DNA of 10,129 nucleotides from assembly GCA_004553485.1 (NCBI GenBank), contig SFLG01000085.1, positions 1 through 10,129 of the forward strand, read 5' to 3'. Origin of the DNA: Bacteroidales bacterium (GTDB lineage Bacteria; Bacteroidota; Bacteroidia; Bacteroidales; Muribaculaceae). Both the position numbers and the translations under genes were made by a program. Below, piece after piece: positions 6,063 to 10,129 of this stretch; position 1 is the first letter of the stretch; every line of letters starts with the position of its first letter. The notes beneath the pieces are model-generated. The model was not told where the DNA came from. It saw nothing but the letters and a program-made list of their open reading frames with translations, and searched no databases.

Positions 6063-6533
6063 ATGAACGAGAACAAGGCAGACATAGCGGCGGCGGCACG
6101 CGTGCGCTTCGGGGCGTACCTGAAGAGCCGGCGTATGCGCTGCACCAGCGAGCGCCTGGCCATCCTCGAAGCCGTGATGGAACATCCCGAGCACTTCAGC
6201 GTCGAGGCTTTTGGTGAGCGGCTCGAGGCACGCGGCTTCCACGTGTCGGTGGCGACCCTCTACAACACCTTCGACCTGCTCTGCGACGCCGGGCTGCTGC
6301 GCTGCCACCGTCTCAACCACAAAGGCGCCGAGTACGAGCGCGTTGTCCCCGGCCAGAACCACATCCACCTTGTCTGCACCGACTGCGGCAACGTCACCGA
6401 GGTGCGCAACCCGGCCCTGTCTGACCAGGCGATGGCCGCCGGACGCCACGGCCGCTTCACCCCCTCCTACTTCACAATGTACGTCTACGGCCTTTGTGCC
6501 CGCTGCAAGCGCAAACGCCAACCCCGCAACTAA
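6063..6533 (+). CDS. Fur-family metal-dependent transcriptional regulator
   Basis: The 156-aa cytoplasmic protein has the Fur layout: an N-terminal winged helix (about residues 10-85) with the recognition-helix region SVATLYNTFDLLCDAGLL (62-79), then a metal-binding dimerisation domain. The structural zinc site is intact, with C105 and C108 (CTDC) and C145 and C148 (CARC). Residues aligning with the second, regulatory site are H41, H100, H102 (NHIH) and E113. The usual histidine in the last strand before the CxxC (HxLxLYG in E. coli Fur) is replaced by phenylalanine in FTMYVYG. Fur, Zur and PerR cannot be told apart from sequence alone; a peroxide-sensing or iron role is possible. The start at 6063 follows the promoter at 5994-6025. 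The gene is divergent from the small membrane protein block and lies 120 bp before the DUF1015 gene. Confidence 0.93.
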   Translation: MNENKADIAAAARVRFGAYLKSRRMRCTSERLAILEAVMEHPEHFSVEAFGERLEARGFHVSVATLYNTFDLLCDAGLLRCHRLNHKGAEYERVVPGQNHIHLVCTDCGNVTEVRNPALSDQAMAAGRHGRFTPSYFTMYVYGLCARCKRKRQPRN

Positions 6534-6550
6534 CCCCAACACTCTATACC

Positions 6551-6639
6551 GCGCCCCCCGGCGCCAATACCGCAAACCGCTGGTTTGCCAACACTGCAGG
6601 CCATAGGCCTGCCAATACTGCGCCCCCGGCGCCAATACT
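6551..6639 (+). repeat. Array of four hairpin units with a shared 7-nt linker
   Basis: Four adjacent units each consist of a short perfect hairpin plus a linker. Unit 1: GCGCC (6551-6555), loop CCCC, GGCGC (6560-6564), linker CAATACC. Unit 2: GCAAACC (6572-6578), loop GCT, GGTTTGC (6582-6588), linker CAACACT. Unit 3: GCAGGCC (6596-6602), loop ATA, GGCCTGC (6606-6612), linker CAATACT. Unit 4: GCGCC (6620-6624), loop CCC, GGCGC (6628-6632), linker CAATACT. A partial linker TAATACT follows at 6640-6646, eight bases before the DUF1015 ATG. Outer GC and inner CC/GG are fixed, while the 1-3 bases between them vary but remain complementary. The array fills most of the 120-bp gap between the Fur-family and DUF1015 genes and would be in the leader of the latter. 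Confidence 0.85.
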
Positions 6640-6653
6640 TAATACTTACAACT

Positions 6654-7901
6654 ATGGCTATAGTCAAACCTTTCAAGGGTGTACGCCCGCCGCGCGAACT
6701 GGTAGCAGAGGTATCGTCGCGCCCCTACGATGTGCTTAACAGCGAAGAAGCCCGCGCCGAAGCCGAGGGCAACGCCAAAAGCCTGTACCATATCATCAAA
6801 CCCGAAATAGACTTTGCCCCGGGCAAGGACGAGCACGACCCCGAGGTCTACGACAAGGCCGTGGAGAACTTCAAAGCCTTCCAGAAAAACGGCTGGCTCG
6901 TACAGGACGACAAGGAGCACTACTACATCTACGCACAGACGATGGACGGCCGCACGCAGTACGGCTTTGTCGTCGCCGCCAGCGTAGAGGACTACCTCAG
7001 CGGCAAAATCAAAAAGCACGAGCTCACCCGCCGCGACAAGGAGGAGGACCGAATGAAGCACGTGCGCGTGCAGAACGCCAACATCGAGCCCGTCTTCTTC
7101 GCCTTCCCCGACGACCGGGTCCTTGACGACATCATCAAAAGCGTCACCGCCGGGCCAGCCGAATACGACTTTGTCTCGGCAGACGGCTTCGGCCACCACT
7201 TCTGGGTAATCGACGACGACGCCACCATCGCCACCATCACGGCCGAATTTGCCAAAATCCCCGCCCTCTACATCGCCGACGGACACCACCGCACCGCCGC
7301 TGCGGCCCTGGTCGGCGCCGAGAAGAAGAACGCCAACCCCAACCACCGCGGCGACGAGGAGTACAACTACTTCCTTGCCGTGGCCTTCCCCGCCTCGCAC
7401 CTGCACATCATCGACTACAACCGCGTGGTGAAGGACCTCAACGGCCTATCGCCGGCCGAATTCCTCGAGAAGCTGCAGTACAACTTCGAGGTTCACGACA
7501 AGGGCACCGTTCCTTATCGTCCCGAGCATCTGCACGACTTCTCGCTCTACCTCGAGGGCCGCTGGTACAGCCTTGTCCCCCGCCCCCGCACCTACGATGA
7601 CGACGACCCCATCGGGCAGCTCGACGTCACAATATCGTCCGACCTCATCCTGCGCGACATCCTGGGCATCCACGACCTGCGCAGCGACAAGCGCATCGAC
7701 TTTGTCGGCGGCATCCGCGGCCTGGACGAGCTCAAACGCCGCGTCGACTCGGGCGAGATGGCGATGGCCCTGGCCCTCTACCCCGTCACCATGCAGCAGC
7801 TGATGCGCATCGCCGACACCGGCAACATCATGCCGCCCAAGACGACGTGGTTCGAGCCCAAGCTGCGCTCGGGCCTGGTTATCCACAAACTCGACGACTG
7901 A
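6654..7901 (+). CDS. DUF1015 family protein
   Basis: The 415-aa protein spans a full-length DUF1015 domain. It begins with MAIVKPFKGVRPP and the VSSRPYDVLN segment characteristic of the family. A central motif IADGHHRTAAA (D209, H211, H212, R213) is strongly conserved in type. Its DGHxR shape recalls the signature of ParB/Srx-fold proteins, including free-serine kinases, which makes a small-molecule kinase a reasonable hypothesis, not a demonstrated function. There is no signal peptide or membrane segment, so it is cytoplasmic. In many Bacteroidetes DUF1015 genes lie beside serine biosynthesis genes (serA/serC); none is in this window. The frame is open to 6585, but the ATG at 6654 gives the family's normal N-terminus and avoids translating the hairpin array. 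It may be cotranscribed with the Fur-family gene. Confidence 0.88.
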   Translation: MAIVKPFKGVRPPRELVAEVSSRPYDVLNSEEARAEAEGNAKSLYHIIKPEIDFAPGKDEHDPEVYDKAVENFKAFQKNGWLVQDDKEHYYIYAQTMDGRTQYGFVVAASVEDYLSGKIKKHELTRRDKEEDRMKHVRVQNANIEPVFFAFPDDRVLDDIIKSVTAGPAEYDFVSADGFGHHFWVIDDDATIATITAEFAKIPALYIADGHHRTAAAALVGAEKKNANPNHRGDEEYNYFLAVAFPASHLHIIDYNRVVKDLNGLSPAEFLEKLQYNFEVHDKGTVPYRPEHLHDFSLYLEGRWYSLVPRPRTYDDDDPIGQLDVTISSDLILRDILGIHDLRSDKRIDFVGGIRGLDELKRRVDSGEMAMALALYPVTMQQLMRIADTGNIMPPKTTWFEPKLRSGLVIHKLDD

Positions 7902-7902
7902 C

Positions 7903-7935
7903 ACGTCAGGGCAATAAGACAGCCCGGTCTGACGT
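7903..7935 (+). other. Imperfect inverted repeat just after the DUF1015 stop
   Basis: ACGTCAG (7903-7909) pairs with CTGACGT (7929-7935). Inside it, GGGC (7909-7912) can alternatively pair with GCCC (7922-7925). The structure starts two bases after the stop codon and is followed by TTATAATATA. It may be a 3'-end hairpin or part of a tandem terminator with the next hairpin. Confidence 0.45.
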
Positions 7936-7943
7936 TATAATAT

Positions 7944-7983
7944 ACAGGCGCGCGCGGGGGCAACACCCTGCGGGCGTCTGTTT
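7944..7983 (+). terminator. Terminator-like hairpin between DUF1015 and M3 peptidase genes
   Basis: The arms 7944-7959 and 7966-7981 pair over 15 positions (two of them G-U) with one G-G mismatch, around the 6-nt loop GCAACA. The right arm runs into TTT and an A/T-rich stretch. It is strong and well placed to end the DUF1015 transcript, though the T-run is short. No TTTG / TAnnTTTG promoter could be found between it and the peptidase start at 8029, so read-through or a non-consensus promoter must be assumed. Confidence 0.5.
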
Positions 7984-8028
7984 CAAATCAAATAAATCAA
8001 TCACCGCATTAAAATACCACAATACAAC

Positions 8029-10122
8029 GTGAAACTCAAAGCACTGGCCGCCGTCGTGGCGGCAACGGCAACATTTATGGCATCAGCACAGAACAACCCC
8101 TTCTTCAGCGAGTTCACCGGTGAGCACGGCACGCCCCTCTTCTCGCAGATAAAAAACGAGCACTACATCCCCGCCATCGACCGCGGCATCGACCTTGCCA
8201 ACAAGGAAATCGCCGCCATCGTCGCCAACAGCGAGGCTCCCACTTTTGAGAACACCATCGTCGCCCTCGAGAAATCGGGCAAGGACCTCAGCCGCGTTCT
8301 GGGCGTCTACTTCGCCCTGCTCGAGTGCAACTCGGACGACGAGATGATGGAGATGTCGATGGAAATTTCGTCCAAGCTCTCCGACTATTCCACTTCGATA
8401 ATCCTCAACGAGCCGCTGTGGAAACGCGTGCGCGCCGTCTGGGAGGGCCGCGACAAGCTCAACCTCACCCCCGAGCAGCAGATGCTGCTGAAGAACACCT
8501 ACGAGTCGTTCGCCCTCAGCGGTGCCGACCTTGAAGGTGCCGACCGCGACGAGTACAAGCGCCTCAGCAGCGAGCTGTCGCAGCTGACCACCATGTTCGG
8601 CCAGAACGTGCAGAAGGAGCTCCCCACCTACGAGATATGGCTCACCAAGGACGACCTCGCCGGCCTGCCCGAGAGCCAGGTGGAGGCCGCAGCCCTCGAG
8701 GCCGAAAAGAAGGGCCGCAAGGGCGAGTACCTCTTCACCCTCGACGCCCCGGTGTACATGGCATTTATGAAATACAGCGCACGCCCCGACCTGCGCGAGA
8801 AGATGTGGCGCCTCTACACGGGCCGAAACACCAAGGGCGAATTCTCGAACGTCGACAATATCAAAAAGATTGCCGACGTACGCCGCCGTATCGCCAACCT
8901 GCTGGGCAGCAAAAACTACGCCGAGCAGAGCACCAAGCAGAAGATGGCCCGCAACCCCGAAAACGTGATGGCGCTGCTCAACCAGCTGCGCGAGGCATAC
9001 ACCCCCGCCATGCACGCCGAGATTGACTCGCTCACCGCTTACGCCTCAAAAATCGAGGGTCATCCCGTGACGCTCAAGCCCTGGGACTACAGCTACTACA
9101 GCAACAAGTACAAGGCCGCGAAGCACGCCTTCGACGAGGAGGCCCTGCGCCCCTACTTCGAGCTTGACAAGGTAATCAACGGTGTCTTCGGCCTGGCCAC
9201 TCGCCTCTACGGCCTGCAGTTCACCCCCAACCCCCGCGTGGAGACATACCACCCCGACGCAAAAGCCTTTGACGTCACCGACGCCGACGGCAAATTCATC
9301 GGCGTGCTCTACACCGACTTCTTCCCCCGCGCAAGCAAGCGCCCCGGTGCCTGGATGACAAACTTCAAGGAGCAGTGGCGCGAGGCCGACGGCACCGACT
9401 CGCGTCCCCTGGTGCAGATTGTGATGAACTTCACCAAGCCCACCGCCGACAAGCCGTCGCTGCTCACCCCCTACGAGGTAGAGACCTTCCTGCACGAGTT
9501 CGGCCACGCCCTGCACGGCCTGCTCGCCAACGGCACCTACTCGAGCCTCAGCGGCACCAACGTCTACCGCGACTTTGTCGAGCTGCCCTCGCAGTTCAAC
9601 GAGAACTACCTGACCAAGAAAGAGTTCCTTGACTCCTTCGCCCGCCACTACGTCACCGGCGAGGCTATGCCCGAGAGCCTGCTCAACGGCCTCATCGCCT
9701 CGGCACAGTACGGCGCCGCCTACGCCTGCATGCGCCAGCTGGGATTTGGCTTCCTCGACATGGCCTGGCACACCACCGAAGCTCCCGTCGAGGACGCCGT
9801 CGCCTTCGAGATCGAGGCCATGCGCCCCGTCCAGATCTTCGAGCCCGTCGAAGGCTCGATGACCTCGCCCTCCTTCGGCCACATCTTCTCGGGAGGCTAC
9901 GCCGCCGGCTACTACAGCTACAAATGGGCCGAGGTGCTTGACGCCGATGCCTTCGCCGCCTTCGAGGAAGAAGGCATCTTCAACCCCGCCACCGCGCGCC
10001 GCTTCAAAGAGAACATCCTGATGAAAGGCGGCTCCGAGGCTCCCGACGTCCTCTACCGCCGTTTCCGCGGCAAAGACGCCACCATCGACGCCCTCCTCCG
10101 CCGCGACGGCATCAAAAAGTAA
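8029..10122 (+). CDS. Exported M3 zinc metallopeptidase (Dcp/oligopeptidase A type)
   Basis: This 697-aa peptidase of family M3 would cut short peptides, either releasing C-terminal dipeptides (Dcp-like) or internally (oligopeptidase A-like). A Sec signal peptide is present (K2, K4, Ala/Val-rich core, ASAQ near residues 18-21), so it is periplasmic. The zinc site is complete: H489-E490-F-G-H493 in FLHEFGHALHG, with the third ligand E518 in DFVELPSQ, exactly 29 residues after the first histidine as in thimet oligopeptidase. The C-terminal substrate-binding segment GHIFSGGYAAGYYSYKW carries H618, Y624, Y628 and Y629. The length matches the family. The start is GTG at 8029: no in-frame ATG lies just upstream, and the next internal ATG (8077) would destroy the signal peptide. 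The stop lies seven bases from the window end, so the gene is complete. Confidence 0.95.
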   Translation: MKLKALAAVVAATATFMASAQNNPFFSEFTGEHGTPLFSQIKNEHYIPAIDRGIDLANKEIAAIVANSEAPTFENTIVALEKSGKDLSRVLGVYFALLECNSDDEMMEMSMEISSKLSDYSTSIILNEPLWKRVRAVWEGRDKLNLTPEQQMLLKNTYESFALSGADLEGADRDEYKRLSSELSQLTTMFGQNVQKELPTYEIWLTKDDLAGLPESQVEAAALEAEKKGRKGEYLFTLDAPVYMAFMKYSARPDLREKMWRLYTGRNTKGEFSNVDNIKKIADVRRRIANLLGSKNYAEQSTKQKMARNPENVMALLNQLREAYTPAMHAEIDSLTAYASKIEGHPVTLKPWDYSYYSNKYKAAKHAFDEEALRPYFELDKVINGVFGLATRLYGLQFTPNPRVETYHPDAKAFDVTDADGKFIGVLYTDFFPRASKRPGAWMTNFKEQWREADGTDSRPLVQIVMNFTKPTADKPSLLTPYEVETFLHEFGHALHGLLANGTYSSLSGTNVYRDFVELPSQFNENYLTKKEFLDSFARHYVTGEAMPESLLNGLIASAQYGAAYACMRQLGFGFLDMAWHTTEAPVEDAVAFEIEAMRPVQIFEPVEGSMTSPSFGHIFSGGYAAGYYSYKWAEVLDADAFAAFEEEGIFNPATARRFKENILMKGGSEAPDVLYRRFRGKDATIDALLRRDGIKK

Positions 10123-10129
10123 CCGCCCC

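Noticed and set aside
6551..6639. CRISPR array
   Set aside because: Units are only 20-24 bp, there are no unique spacers between identical repeats, and no cas gene is present; the variable part is itself a self-complementary stem.
6585..6653. N-terminal extension of the DUF1015 frame
   Set aside because: It begins inside the hairpin array and translates repeat sequence; the ATG at 6654 gives the family's normal N-terminus.
8083..9015. Long antisense frame (310 codons) opposite the M3 peptidase gene
   Set aside because: It is a Val/Gly/Ala/Glu-rich mirror of GC-rich codons on the plus strand, with no recognisable domain; the plus-strand gene has complete catalytic motifs. Similar antisense frames over rfbA, rfbB, DUF1015 and the peptidase 3' half were dismissed for the same reason.

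Overview
The window reads as a chromosomal stretch of a GC-rich member of the Bacteroidales. The evidence is the protein style (a small membrane protein, PstS-like lipoprotein and TPR protein cluster; a DUF1015 protein; an exported M3 peptidase), the absence of clear Shine-Dalgarno sequences, and promoter candidates of the Bacteroidetes TTTG / TAnnTTTG type. A gut lineage such as Muribaculaceae or a relative is plausible, but that is inference. There is no tRNA, rRNA, IS element, integrase, phage gene or CRISPR array; this looks like core genome.

Layout. (1) Positions 25-2185, plus strand: rfbA (rmlA) and rfbB (rmlB), the first two enzymes of dTDP-L-rhamnose and related dTDP-sugar synthesis, separated by a 118-bp gap with a short direct repeat. 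(2) An 18-bp perfect stem at 2273-2312 separates them from a convergent minus-strand block. (3) Positions 2335-5776, minus strand, transcribed in the order: a 98-aa two-helix membrane protein, a PstS-like phosphate-binding lipoprotein, and an exported TPR protein. In Bacteroidetes this trio often travels with exbB/exbD/tonB; here those genes are not adjacent. (4) A divergent intergenic region (5777-6062) carries two promoter candidates and a short tandem repeat. (5) Positions 6063-10122, plus strand: a Fur-family metalloregulator, a DUF1015 protein with a DGHHR motif, and an exported M3 zinc metallopeptidase of the Dcp/oligopeptidase A type.

The coding content is conventional. The unusual material lies between the genes. 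The Fur-DUF1015 gap holds four consecutive small hairpins, each followed by a near-identical 7-nt linker (CAAtACt). The stem sequences differ between units, yet pairing is kept in every unit, which is a covariation-like pattern. Three other gaps hold degenerate tandem repeats with a 9-bp (or 18-bp) period. One repeat unit upstream of pstS has diverged into a perfect TAnnTTTG promoter element.

Two gene starts were moved inward from the longest open frame. The Fur-family start is 6063, because the longer frame begins upstream of the promoter. The DUF1015 start is 6654, because the longer frame begins inside the hairpin array.
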